From: Ischnura elegans
Taxonomy: Eukaryota > Arthropoda > Insecta > Odonata > Coenagrionidae
Direction of reading: 5' to 3'
Length of the DNA stretch: 64,000 nucleotides
Assembly: GCF_921293095.1 (NCBI RefSeq)
Contig: NC_060248.1
Location: 131,824,972 to 131,888,971, forward strand
In this document: positions 22,541 to 33,650 of the stretch, piece after piece
Layout of the letters: each line of letters starts with the position of its first letter
Position numbering within the stretch: position 1 is the first letter of the stretch
The notes under the pieces: generated by a model
Told to the model about the DNA's origin: nothing
Seen by the model: only the letters and a program-made list of their open reading frames with translations
Database searches by the model: none
Program-made: the position numbers and the translations under genes

Positions 22541-23225
22541 CTATGAATTTTTAACGGAGTGAAATAGTTAATCCTCTGAGACACGAAACGTTATTAACTG
22601 TATCAAAACATTAACTACCATTTCATCTAATGTGCAAAATAAATCACTCACTAACGTTCCACAAAAGAAACAATTGTTCCAACCCACGGTTTCGACTAGT
22701 ATACAGACATTATCAAGGTTGCTCATCGCAACCCTGCGTCGGAAAAATAAGTGTTTTTGGAACATTACTAAGTGCACATTTCACACATTAGATATGCAGT
22801 TCCACCAAGTGCAGCCCGAACACGTGACATATATCTATATGAAATGATATCACTACAGCTGACAAACTGTCAACGGTGTATTCTAAACATGTCCTTTAAA
22901 ATAGCAAACAATATGAATAAAAAACAATAAATTGCTGACATTAATATGCACTAGCATATAAATTGGAAATACATTAAGCATATTTAAGGATCACCGCCAT
23001 GTTCCTGAAACAAATGACAAATATGATTCTCAAACGATGAAATTAAAAACATAATTTATAATTTATGATAGATTGTATTTCATATAAAATTTGAAATAAT
23101 CACAAATTGGATGTATCATAAACAGTTTCCTGATCAGCATTTTCTTTCACGTATGTTCTGTTTATATACATTACTTTATCAGGAATGTACGATTTATATT
23201 TCTTTAGGCGCAATGAAATTTCAAA
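22541..23225. other. AT-rich stretch, nothing recognised
   Basis: No coding family or repeat structure seen. A 69-codon minus ORF at 22568-22777 is clean but matches nothing I know. Confidence 0.4.
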
Positions 23226-23226
23226 T

Positions 23227-23662
23227 AATCAAATCCTCACCATCGGTTTCCGACTCCTCATCCAAAAATCGAATCTTAGCGACTGGTATACTGGATTTCT
23301 TTATTGCTGCTCGCAGTTCTAAGAGCGTATCTGGAAAGTACGAGATTTAAATACATATGGGTAATTGCAATTACATCAACATTAATACTGAGAATTTTTA
23401 CTAGAACATACCGTCCAACAAGAAAATTTGGGACTTGAAACTGGAAATCCTCCTCCATGTCTTCACTTCCTCGCTCCTTGATTCGATCCTTCTCACTTGC
23501 ACTCCATAACGCAGAGTGTATTTCGTTTTTTGAGAAGTCTTTGGCAAATCTGGGTGAGAAGTTCTGGATGTGCGACACGTGCACAATCACCCGAACACCA
23601 TCATCCAAATACCTCAAATAGGCGTACATTGCCGCTCTCGAGTGCACCTTTATCATAATACA
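23227..23662 (-). pseudogene. Two-exon gene-like fragment, possibly related to BEN-domain protein amino termini
   Basis: On the minus strand an exon from about 23662 to 23412 reads YAYLRYLDDGVRVIVHVSHI, NFSPRFAKDFSKNEIHSALW and ends at a GTATGT donor. A TTTCCAG acceptor at 23331 opens a second exon reading DTLLELRAAIKKSSIPVAKI and EESETDGEDLII before a stop. The second exon matches the first only if one base is shifted just before the donor, so the gene may be broken. The layout recalls short amino-terminal modules of some arthropod BEN-domain proteins; this comparison is from memory and weak. Confidence 0.35.
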
Positions 23663-23924
23663 AACCTTCTTCGAGGAATAAGTAGTACGTAATAAATAAA
23701 TTATGAGCAAAATTCGGACTGGATGGCTCACAACAACGAAGCCTTCAACTGTAAACACCACGAGGATACCAATGCACGACCAAACCATTAATCCCTATCA
23801 ACCGCAAGCACAGGAGGAAGTAAGTTTTGCGCGCTAATGCCATTGTGTCGGTATATCGGTCACATCAAACTGATATCGGGTGTTTTTGGATAAATTCCAG
23901 CGATTGATGGAAGAGATATTCAAT

Positions 23925-24175
23925 GCTTGAGAGGTTATCCAAAATAATTATTGCTGGTGATTTCAATTGCCACCTACTTGATTCAAATGAAAAAATTGAC
24001 TTCCTCAGTAACATAGCAGCTTTTAACATTGATGTAACTAATTTTATGCCAACATAAGTCATTCCATTCAAACTTTGAAAATATTCTTACAAATATAAAC
24101 CGCAATGATGCTAGCACAAGGGTTCTTGATGAGGAAATATCAGATCAGTTGCCTATCGTACATTTTTCAACCAGC
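23925..24175 (+). pseudogene. LINE endonuclease fragment (CR1/Rex1-like)
   Basis: The plus strand reads SKIIIAGDFNCHLLDSNEK, then NIDVTNFMPT, and after a small frame change ILTNINRNDAS and EEISDQLPIV. These are the GDFN and SDH blocks of an APE-type endonuclease; SDQ replaces SDH. There is no reverse transcriptase downstream. Confidence 0.6.
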
Positions 24176-24516
24176 AGTCAGCCATCTGAAAGTATGCAAA
24201 TAAAATCTTCTTCGCCAAGCTTCGATGGAATGCACTGTAGACCAACACAAAGCATATAATACGAAGGGAATTTTTTTTAACTGGGGTAGAAACGGTGAAT
24301 GCTTGAATGGAAACAGCATCTTTTAGAAACAAAAACATTCATTAGCACTTTTACAAATTTCTTACAATACTAAATTTTCTTCTCTTGCTGAATGATCTAG
24401 AAGAATGATCTCAATTGAAAAGTTTTAAGGCAAGGTAGAGTCTCATCCTCACAAAAAGTTTTACTAAAAACTCTGTTACATTTCTCACAAGGTGGATGAA
24501 ATGGAACAGTTTTCAT
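24161..24516 (-). repeat. Direct repeat, copy 1 (P-like 3' end)
   Basis: A roughly 355-bp block repeated at 25364-25716 with small indels. On the minus strand its end encodes PFHPPCEKC followed by SKTFCEDE, which resembles the carboxyl end of P-element/THAP transposases, so the repeat is probably the 3' part and untranslated end of that element. Its low-coordinate edge merges with the endonuclease fragment. Confidence 0.7.
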
Positions 24517-24519
24517 GCT

Positions 24520-25360
24520 TTCTTCTTCTTTGGCCCAACCCAGCTCAGTTGAGATGAAGTTACCTGTAAAATAAATAAACTAAATAGTAAAGAGTAATCC
24601 ATAAATGAGTTGGACATAATTACACTTTCATACAAATAAGCCTACAATATTAATTTCATACAAAAAAACTACCTCTGAAGATACTTCTTCCTCCTACTGA
24701 GAGGTGGCGTCGAGAAGTGTAAAAGCTCATTTGGATCTGGCATTGAGGTGGATGAATGGATTAGCAGTGAATAGGAGCAGAAGCCTAGAGGGAACACCCT
24801 TTCTGAGGAACAATTACTTGCCAGATTTGACGAGAAGTTAGAACACCTGAGAGAAGAGAAGATGAAGAAAGCCACCTCGGTTGACAAGTATTCAAGATGT
24901 TCACTTCGTGAAAAAATCAGAGTATAGGTAAAGTGCCTCCAGGCTTTCAGGAGCCTGACTCGGATGATGAGCGGCAAATATGTTTCTATAAGCCACCCTC
25001 TGCTTCTTCAGATGAAATGTAGTCAAACTCCAAGAAGGAAAGACTAAGACCTGATGCTGCTCCTCTGACATTCTGGTCAACAGCCACGTGATCGCAAACA
25101 AAAGTAACAAGAGACTCCAGGATGACTCATTCTGCATCCAGATCTCCGCCATCTTTTGAAGATGATTCCTCAAATCCTGGCAACGAGGAAAAGTTTCAAT
25201 GAGCAGTGTTGAACAGTGTAAGTCTTCTCTTTCTCGTGAGGTAGTGAGTGCAATTGACAATCGCCTATCGCATCTTGATCTAACAAAGCCCAATTAGTTG
25301 CCAACGAAATTAGTGATTTGGCTCAAGATAACTCTAATTTTAACCCCAAAAAGTAATATG
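24520..25360. other. Spacer between direct repeats, decayed coding-like sequence
   Basis: The plus strand has an acidic, charged stretch near 24810-24900 (LARFDEKLEHLREEKMKKA) and further scraps to 25350 broken by many stops. No family recognised. The minus ORF at 24901-25293 appears to be a shadow. Confidence 0.3.
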
Positions 25361-25363
25361 ATA

Positions 25364-25716
25364 CATTTTTCAACCAGCAGTCAGCCATCTGAAAGTATGC
25401 TAATAAAATCTTCTTCACCTAGCTTCGATGGAATGCACTGTAGACCAACACAATACAAATAATACGAAGGGAAATTTTTTAAACTGGGGTAGGAACAGTG
25501 AATACTTGAATGGAAACAGCATCACTTAGAAACAAAAACATTTATTACCACTTTTACAAATTTATTACAGTACTAAATTTTATTTTCTTGCTGAATGATC
25601 CAGAAGAGAGATCTCTATTGAAAATTTTAAGGCATGGTAGTCTCATCATCACAAAAAGTTTTACTAAAAACTCTGTCACATTTCTCACAAGGTGGATGAA
25701 ATGGAACATTTTTCAT
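25364..25716 (-). repeat. Direct repeat, copy 2 (P-like 3' end)
   Basis: Second copy of the block at 24161-24516, offset by about 1200 bp and in the same orientation. Here it joins directly to the P-like coding remnant at 25700-26022, which supports reading the repeat as the 3' end of a P-like element. Confidence 0.7.
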
Positions 25717-26022
25717 CATACTTTCCACCATCATATACCCTATGTGCTTCCTCAAAGCTAGCTGCTGTAATAGTTTTTACAAATAATTTCTCCATGTTCT
25801 TAACAAATTTTACAAATCCATCAGTAGTCCACCATAAATGGTTCTGCTGTTGGATGTATAGGCCTTATTTTGACAAAATAATGATGCCATGTCGACATTC
25901 TGTCCATTACTATTGCAATAACTTATGCACTTACTGCAGGAATGCCTGCCTATGCAGCGCTTAGCAAGATAGCCGCTGACATACTTTAATGCATTAGTGA
26001 ATGGCAAGTCCACTTTGTGCAT
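25640..26022 (-). pseudogene. P-element/THAP-type transposase relic 3 (carboxyl end)
   Basis: The minus strand reads ALKYVSGYLAKRCIGRHSC, matching the YxxGYLxxK..C..C block near the carboxyl end of THAP9-like transposases, followed downstream by FVKNMEKLFVKTI, PFHPPCEKC and SKTFCDDE. A stop separates the two parts. It ends in the direct repeat. Confidence 0.6.
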
Positions 26023-26368
26023 TTCATTTTGAATAAGGAGAGATGTGGCGGGATGAGAGAGGAACGATGTTCATACAACTGAAACCCGAAGGACCAGAGA
26101 AATACAATGCACCTTTAAATATTCAAAAAATATATATTCATAACTTTAACAATATCATGACAATAGTGAATAATGATGACGGAAATTTCACTTATCAGTC
26201 AGTAAGCCTCCTTGTCTGCAGTTCCGCCGACTCTTGATCACACTTGGGGGTCAGGGGAGGGACTTTGGCAGCCCGCGCGGCTGAGTCACCACGCATTCTC
26301 ACTATGGGTTACGCACACAACTCATCAGAAATCACCCAGCGCATAACGTTATTTTCAAACCACGATTC

Positions 26369-27480
26369 CTAAACATATATCATAGACGCCCGAAAGCCAG
26401 CAAACCGCAAGAGAAACAAACGCAACCTCCCGATACACCACTCAATATGGATACTAAGGCTGGCAACATTTTCCCCAAAAATGGCCATAGATCTAGGCAA
26501 AACTTCCCCACTTTCAACACTAAGCGGTCTCACTAGCTTCATTCCTTTATCTTGGAGCAATGTGTCTAAATCCTTTAAGTCCCTATCAGCCATCACGTGT
26601 ACATTTTTAGGTAAACCATCAAAAAAATTACTCTTAAGAGTAATTTGTGAATCAGAAAACCTCCCAAGGAAACCCTGAGATGGTGACGGACACGAATTAA
26701 ATATTTAGAGGTATTACACTTTTTATATTCTGAATAAGTCTCAAATTGATCAAAGGCATTTGATGGCTTTTTGATTTGAATTTCAAAAGTGTCTATAATG
26801 ACATATGTTCCCCGGAACCGTGACCAGAATGCCACTGGCAAATTTTCAAAAACAGTTTTGTCGGGGTAGCCACCTAATTAGTTGCTTCAGCGCCGACGAC
26901 AAACATTTAATATGCTGGTTGAATAATTTTGCAGCTTATGACTCTGATATGCCGAATTGGTGACCCAGAGTTTTAAAAGACAAATTACCTTTCACCTTTC
27001 TAAGGATAAGGGACACATCTCTCTTTTCAAGGCGCTTTCCACTAAAACTCAGCCTTTTTTCCAAAAGACTCAAAATAAACAAAAAACTACTTGGTATGCG
27101 CAAGTAGTGCATATTGTCATGCAAGTCATGATATCTAGTGGCCATCGAGGAATTGTTTTTTACATTATACAGCTCAGTATCTACATCCTGATCAGAAGAT
27201 TCAGGTTCGTAGTCAGAATCACTTTTGGAGGCAGACTGCGGCACTGAGCTCATTGAGCAGTCCGATGAGTACACCTCATCCACAAATAATTTCTTTTCAG
27301 TGAATTTCACTTGTGAGATTCACGCATCCACCATCTCTGATGCTGTCTTTTCACTCATCATGTCCTCATGGATGCCTTTACTTCTATAATGAGATTCTTT
27401 TGGCTTAGGTCCTCTAAGCTTCATAGTCCACTGCAAAGGGTCACATTCTTCACCAATATTATCATCGACAGGAATTTCAG
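26369..27480 (-). pseudogene. ISL2EU-like (DDE_Tnp_4) transposase relic
   Basis: The minus strand starts near 27480 (AEIPVDDNIGEECDPLQWT) and runs through an acidic part, a helix-turn-helix-like stretch (FKTLGHQFGIS), then YVIIDTFEIQIKKPS with the first catalytic Asp, EYKKCNTSKYL, and after a frame change HVMADRDLKDLDTLL with the second Asp. SIHIEWCIGRLR carries the final Glu. There are frame breaks near 26680 and 26880. This motif series is the IS5-like DDE_Tnp_4 type found in ISL2EU elements of animals, distinct from the PIF/Harbinger copies at 56.7-64 kb. Confidence 0.7.
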
Positions 27481-27559
27481 CTGTGAATAAAAAATATCAA
27501 TATCGCAGTACCCAAGTTTCACGGAACTCCTAATTACAATTACATGAAACTACGCAACG

Positions 27560-27690
27560 TTTAATTGACACCCAGGAATGGGAACATGCAAAGCATATTA
27601 AGCCTCTCACCGGTGAAGCAGATTGGCTGTTGTGGAAAAGGAAAATTTGTGATTTACTGGATTACTACTAAGGTGGTCTAGAAGTCTTTG
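27560..27690 (+). pseudogene. Copia-type gag fragment
   Basis: The plus strand reads KPLTGEADWLLWKRKICDLL before a stop, resembling the first capsid block of Ty1/copia gag in arthropods (LxGExDWxxWKxxxxDLL). Only this block is present. Confidence 0.5.
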
Positions 27691-27839
27691 CAATGTTGTT
27701 GCATTGGAAAGTTGTGATTTCATTTCTGCCCTTCTTCTATTTCATTACAAGTCAGTTCACTATACCTTCTGATCACTTGCTCAAGTGGTTTATTGGGAGA
27801 TCTGATTAGTCGTTTTCGCTCCAAATAGCCAAACCAATT

Positions 27840-30800
27840 TAATGGAGTTGGAATACCTATCCGATACGGATATTTTAAAAATTGAGAGCAAAGGGAAGAA
27901 GAGTCACGTCAAGCGCCTCAAGCGCCCTTCGTGACTCAACTGCTCCTTTTAGTTTTAATCCTCTTTTATATTTTAATCATGGCTTTTATCGTGCAGTGGA
28001 ACTGCAACGGTTTTTATAAGCATAAGGAGAAACTTGAAATTTTAATAAGAGATTTTAACCCTTCCTGTATATGTTTGCAGGAAACGCGTTTTAAAGATAC
28101 AGACAAGGGATATTTAAAACATTTTAACGCTTTTAGACTGGACGATACTAGTGGCCAACGAGCCCATGGTGGAGTTTCGGTTTTTGTCCGGAAGGCTCTT
28201 TACACCTCCCGAATAAATCTTAACACACCGTTCCAAGCGGTAGCGGTGACGGTGCACGCTCCCGAGGCGATAACGGTGTGCAACGTTTACCTGCCGGAGG
28301 GTGCACCCGTCACCCGTTTTAATCTAGAATCCCTTGTTCACCAGCTACCTCAGCCTTTTATTTTACTCGGAGATTTTAATGCTCACGATCGTCTATGGGG
28401 AAGCACCCCCGGACAGTGCAACCGCAGGGGACGTATTTTATCAAGTTTTATTAGTGATTTTAACCTATTTTTACTCAATAACGGCGAGAAAACCCGTTTT
28501 AACTCTTTTAGCGGCGATTTCTCCTCCATCGACTTGTGTATTTTATCGATTAGTTTGGTCAACAAAATTTCATTTCGCGTTCACGACGACCTTAGTGGAA
28601 GCGACCATTTCCCTATTTTACTCTCCAAGGACCGAAATTTTAACCCTGATTTTATCAGACCGGGCAGCTGCGTTATCCAGAAAGCCGGCTGGTATAGTTT
28701 TAAAGAAAATTTTAAGTATATATGTGATAAAAACCGCGATAGCGTCTCCAATGTCAAATGTTTAACGGCAGCTATCATCAACGCGGCGGACATAACTGTT
28801 CCACGGTCTCGGGACATTACGTCGAGGCCTGCCGTTCCATGGTGGAACGATGAATGCGCCAAGGATATCCGTCTTCGTAAGAAAGCGTTGAGAATTTTCA
28901 ACAAGTATCCCACGGCTAATAACCTGTCCGCTTTCCGACGCCTAAGAGCGAAAGCCCGCCAAGTTGTGAAAGAGGCAAAGAAGATCTCTTGGATGAAATA
29001 CGTCTCTAGTATTAATATTAGGACACCACTAGATCAGGTATGGCGTAAAGTGAAGCAAATTTCGGGTAGCCGTCAGCAATGTGGGGTCTCCTACTTGAAA
29101 GTCAACGGAACCACCATAACTTCACTCCCTGTCATCGGCGACATCTTCGGCCAGCTACTCACCAAAACAAGCAGCGACGAAAGCTACGACCCATCTTTTC
29201 GCTCTTTCAAGCGGCGCCTAGAAGCCATCCCTATTTGTTTTAAGGAGACGTGCATGACGGCAGATTACAACGTTCCGTTTTCTATGTGGGAGTTGCGTTC
29301 TGCCATCCATGAATCACATGATACCTCTCCAGGACCAGACGAAATCCACAATGGCTTTCTTCGTAACCTCCCGGAATCCGCGTCGCTGGAAGTCCTGCGA
29401 ACCTATAATCAACTATGGGTGGCAGGCACTTTTCCTTCATCCTGGCGGGAGAGTGTCATCATCCCGATACCCAAGCATGGGAAAGATAGGACTGACCCAA
29501 ATTCTTACCGTCCGATCTCACTCACTCACCAGCTGCTTATGCAAGCTCATGGAGAGAATGGTTAATCGGAGGCTCATTTGGTGGTTGGAACGCCGAAACC
29601 TTCTCTGCAATATTCAAAGTGGATTTAGAAGGGGACGCTCCACCTTGGACCACTTGGTGAGGATCGAAAATTATGTCCAAGAAGCCTTCATCCTCCGCCA
29701 ACACGTGGTTGGGGTTTTCTTCGACATAGAGAAGGCCTACGATCGGGTTTGGCTCAGAAAAATCTTACGCACTTTGCATGATTGTGGTTTTAGGGGTAAC
29801 TTACCAACTTTTATTCAAAATTTTTTAACAAACTGTATTTTTAAAGTAAGGACGGGGCAGTTCCTAACGCGTCCCTACCCTCTTGACAACGGAGTCCCCC
29901 AGGGGTCCGTCTTGAGCGTGACGCTTTTCGCTATTGCGATCAACGACGTAGCTAAATACATCCAGACGCCGATAATGGCCACTCTATTCGTTGATGACCT
30001 GGCGATATTCTGCAGGTCATCTAGAGTGGCCAACATATCGAGATTGATCCAACTCGCGTTAAACAAATTAGACCAATGGACCCATAGTAGCGGTTTTAAA
30101 TTTTCAACTGAGAAAACCAAATGCGTTCACTTCCACCGTGTCAGAGGCGTCCACCTTCCTCCTACACTTCGTCTTAGCGGAAGAAATCTCCCATTTGTGG
30201 AGTCAATCCGTTTTCTGGGGCTAACATTGGATCAAAGACTCAACTGGCGAGATCACATCAATAATCTGAAGGCAATTTGTTCTAAGTCTATAAATATTTT
30301 AAAGTTTTTGAATCACATATCGTGGGGAGCAGACCGTACCACCCTACTCCTACTATATCGCACATTGGTGCGGTCTAGAATAGACTACGGCTCCTTTGTT
30401 TATGCATCTGCCCGCTCATCGTATCTACGAGCGTTAAATTCTTTGCACAACGCCGCGCTACGACTCTGCACTGGGGCCTTTCGAACCAGCCCAGTTCCAA
30501 GCATCCACTCTGACGCAGGAGAACCTCCCTTGTACTACCGTAGGACTTGGCTGCTTTGCAGTTACGTATCCAAAATTTTATCTATGACGAGTCACCCATG
30601 CTACGACAAACTTTTTAAACCTCGGCTTTTAAATGTTTTTAATCGAAGGTCTAGGGCAACGAGACCTGTAAGTATTCGTTTTAATGATTTTATTCTCGGA
30701 TGTGATTTTAAACTACCAGACGTATACCCTGTTGCGTACTCAACTTACGCACCTTGGTTGACTCCCACTCCTACAGTTAATATGTCTTTACTATCTCGGC

Positions 30801-31825
30801 CAAAATCCTCCACTACTCCCTTGGAATACCAACGTGAGTATTTTAAGTTTCGGTGGAACCACTCCAATTTAATCCCCATTTACACGGACGGATCGAAATG
30901 TAACTCTGCCTGTGCATGTGCAGCGTTCTCTCCTCTACATGGAGCCATTAAGGCGAAGCTGCATCCGCTGTGCAGCATTTATACGGCGGAACTCTTCGCA
31001 ATTAAAATGGCTGTGGAAGCCTTGAGTGACGAAAATGGCTCGTTTGTCATATGCACCGACTCCCTTAGCTCCTTACAATCCATTTCTGGCTTCTTACCCA
31101 TGCATCCAGTTGTTCAACACATTCATGCCACGCTGCTGACTCTCATGAACAAGGGAATAAGTGTTTGCTTTATTTGGGTTCCGGGACATGCGGGGATACG
31201 TGGAAACGAAAAAGCAGATTTGTTGGCCAAGGAAGCTCTTACTAATGAAGAGATTAAATCAACGCTAGTTCCGTACGAAGACCTAAGAGGGTCACTAAAA
31301 AATGTTGTACTTGAACAGTGGAGGGAGTCGTGGAGGACTTTGAATAACAATAAACTGCGAAGCATCAAACATACAACGTCAGCTTGGCCTTCCTCTACCA
31401 GGATCAATCGAAGGGAGGAAGTAGTTATCACTCGTTTGAGGATAGGGCACTGCCCTCTGACTCATGCCTTTCTTTTTACCGAAGAGAAGCAAGCTCCTCA
31501 ATGTGACGAGTGTAGGTGCCCTTTAAGCATCCGACATATCTTGACAGAGTGCGACAAATACCGTGATGCGCGGACACGGTTCAATCTGGATGGGGACCTA
31601 GAATCTATTCTAGGAGACCACCCCACCAATCTAAGTAGTACAATTTTGTTTCTCAAGGAAATAGGTCTTCTCAACAAAATTTAAAAGCTTTCCCTCTATT
31701 TCATGTTAAAAATTGCGTAGTAAATATCCATTTATAATGAGTGTTGAATCAAACGATTGAGTAGTGGTGCAAAATGACCTTGCCGTCGACGCACCCTTTA
31801 TCTCAATTCTACTACTATTAGTCGT
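27840..31825 (+). mobile_element. I-like non-LTR retrotransposon copy B, nearly full ORF2
   Basis: The best copy of the family. It starts inside the end of ORF1 (27841-27933, reading YLSDTDILKIESKGKKSH and ending TGA), followed by ORF2 at 27979 and a 3' untranslated part with a short TAC-repeat tail near 31805-31825. Domain order is endonuclease, reverse transcriptase, RNase H, zinc-finger-like tail, as in the I group. It is inactive by one frameshift and is 5'-truncated. Confidence 0.85.
27979..31684 (+). pseudogene. I-like ORF2 polyprotein (endonuclease, reverse transcriptase, RNase H)
   Basis: From MAFIVQWNCNGFYKHKE the endonuclease shows CLQETRF, ILLGDFNAHDRLWG and SGSDHFPILLS. The reverse transcriptase follows: SPGPDEIHNGFLRNL, PNSYRPISLT, IQSGFRRGRSTLDHL, GVFFDIEKAYDRVW, VPQGSVLSVTLFAI and the catalytic LFVDDLAIF. 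RNase H shows IYTDGSKCN, YTAELFAIKMA, ICTDSLSSLQSI and VPGHAGIRGNEKADLLA. A Cys/His-rich tail ends CRCPLSIRHILTEC. The frame is broken once, at 29517-29528, where CTCA occurs three times; sibling copies do not cover this spot, but the two frames join perfectly if one CTCA is dropped. Confidence 0.88.
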
Positions 31826-31854
31826 TTTAGTTTTTGCATGTGGTTTTCAAATCT

Positions 31855-32325
31855 GGAAGCTCCGTGGCATCAAGGACATGGTAGCAGCGTGGCCCTCCTC
31901 AGCTCGTAGTAATCGGAGAGAGGAAGTAGTACTAACACGATTGAGGATAGGGCACAGCCCCCTGACCCATGCGTATCTCTTTACTGAAGAGAAGGAACCT
32001 CCCAATGTGAGGATTGTAAGTGTCCATTAAGTATTAGACACATCATGCTAGATTGTGTTAAGTACCGCGAAGCGCGAAGACGAAATAATCTAGGGGGAGA
32101 CCTAAAAACCCTTTCAGGAAGCCACCCTACCAACTTAATCTGTACATTTCGGTTTCTCAGAGAAATAAACATTTTTAATAAAGTCTAATTATGTACACTT
32201 TCAACGAAGACATCAGATGCAGTAGATTACTTTATACATAACTTTTGTAATTAAATAGCACAGTAGTGGTGCAAAATGACCTTGCCGTCGGCGCACCCTA
32301 AATCCAAATACTACTACTAGCACTA
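31855..32325 (+). mobile_element. I-like copy C, 5'-truncated
   Basis: Begins with KLRGIKDMVAAWPSSARSN, includes the last coding segment (RLRIGHSPLTHAYLFTEE), the frame-shifted tail and the 3' end with a TAC-like tail near 32310-32325. It lies directly downstream of copy B in the same orientation. It is closer to copies A and D than to B in its last segment. Confidence 0.75.
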
Positions 32326-33203
32326 CAGGAATCCAATGCTCCAAATCTGGAAGCACTACAGGAATCCAATGCTCCAAATCTGTGAAAATCATCAGCTAAA
32401 TGCAAAACATTATGCACATTGTGGGAAATAAGACCTTCTCCATAAATAATTCCGAAGAATGGAAATGCACTAAAAGACTTCGCGCATACTTCACACGGGA
32501 TGGCACTGACTCTTTTGTCCAACAATATGCGCATAGCTGCATGGAGTGACATGAAATTTAACAAAATATCACCATCAATACCAATCTTGGACAGGACCAC
32601 TGGTCCGGTGTATAAAAGGAACTGACGGAATTCGGTGGCTTTCCATCTGGGAACTTCTTCCATTCCCCGGGGTCGACGTGCAAATTCAAAAGGAATGGAA
32701 GAACGTAATGTTAGCAATTTTCTGAAAGTTTTTGACTCTGCCTCGAGGGAAATCTTCTAGGTACTCTACCACTCAGCCAAATATTTATCAATTTGTGCAT
32801 CACTCCTAAGCAAATATGATTCATATATTCCAAACAAAATGAATTAACTAGATCTAAATTAGTCATTTCTGTCAGAATTGACACGCCTCTGTGATAAACC
32901 TCATCAATCTGCCCAATGAAACTGGCATGAGTTCTTTTGACTCCACTCTTGCCAGGAAAATAAACACGGTTGTTCAGAAATTCCCTTCTATTGTGCAACG
33001 AGTACCTGAAGAGTATCCTGTGTGTCCCTTAACACATAAAACAAAGGATTTAGCTGGTGAATCACAACATATCCCTAGCAGTTTAACAGGAATAATGCTG
33101 CTATCTGCCAGAGTCAAACCAGTTTCCAGGAGATCAATTGCTTCATCAACAAAATCTCCCAGGAAATCGTTTGCATTTCCGGGTTTCTCATGACCACGGT
33201 ATA
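32326..33203 (-). pseudogene. CMC/EnSpm-like transposase relic, downstream half
   Basis: The minus strand reads RGHEKPGNANDFLGDFVDEA, LLGICCDSPAKSFVLCVKGH, then after a frame change NRVYFPGKSGVKRTHASF, YMNHICLGVMHKLINIWL and WKATEFRQFLLYTGPVVLS. These match a family of arthropod transposase-domain proteins that I associate with EnSpm/CACTA (Tnp2-like); the superfamily call is from memory. The upstream half is at 36364-37064; the pogo element at 33204-36363 separates them. A 33-bp tandem duplication near 32323-32385 repeats FGALDSCSAS in the reading. Confidence 0.6.
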
Positions 33204-33387
33204 GGGGAAGGTAGGGTAAGATGACGAACTTAAGCTTCAGATTTTTTCCCTTAATTTATTAAGAGGTTTAAAATCCTAAAATTCGAAAGGACAATTCTTT
33301 CAACCTTTATGTTTAATAAAAAAATTTGGTACCACGTATTCCTCTCTTGAATTATGAAAAATATTTCACCAAAGTTAAAGTGTAATT

Positions 33388-33425
33388 TTCGTCATCTTAC
33401 CCCACGCGTGGGGTAAGATGACGAA
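33388..33425. repeat. 38-bp perfect palindrome in pogo element C
   Basis: Two facing copies of CGTGGGGTAAGATGACGAA meet at CACG|CGTG to form a perfect 38-bp palindrome. A third copy follows at 33432-33447. The copies match the terminal repeat core, so this is probably a clustered transposase binding site. Confidence 0.9.
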
Positions 33426-33650
33426 TGGGGGTGGGTAAGATGACGAACAGATAAAAGTAGTACGTTAAGATGGAAAAGTTTTATTTTAAGGATTCAGAAA
33501 AACATTTAGCTTGCTAACCCTTAATATGAATTTTATAAAGTCAAAGTTTAAGCACAAAAAAATCAAGAACCGGTCGATTCTAATGAAACAAAACATTGAA
33601 AATTTGGCAATACAAAAATTTAGAAGAACATAGTAACCAGGAAATACAAT

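Noticed and set aside
22568..22777. Clean 69-codon ORF that recalled terminal regions of Penelope-like elements
   Set aside because: The resemblance is only a vague phrase-level match; no reverse transcriptase or GIY-YIG domain nearby.
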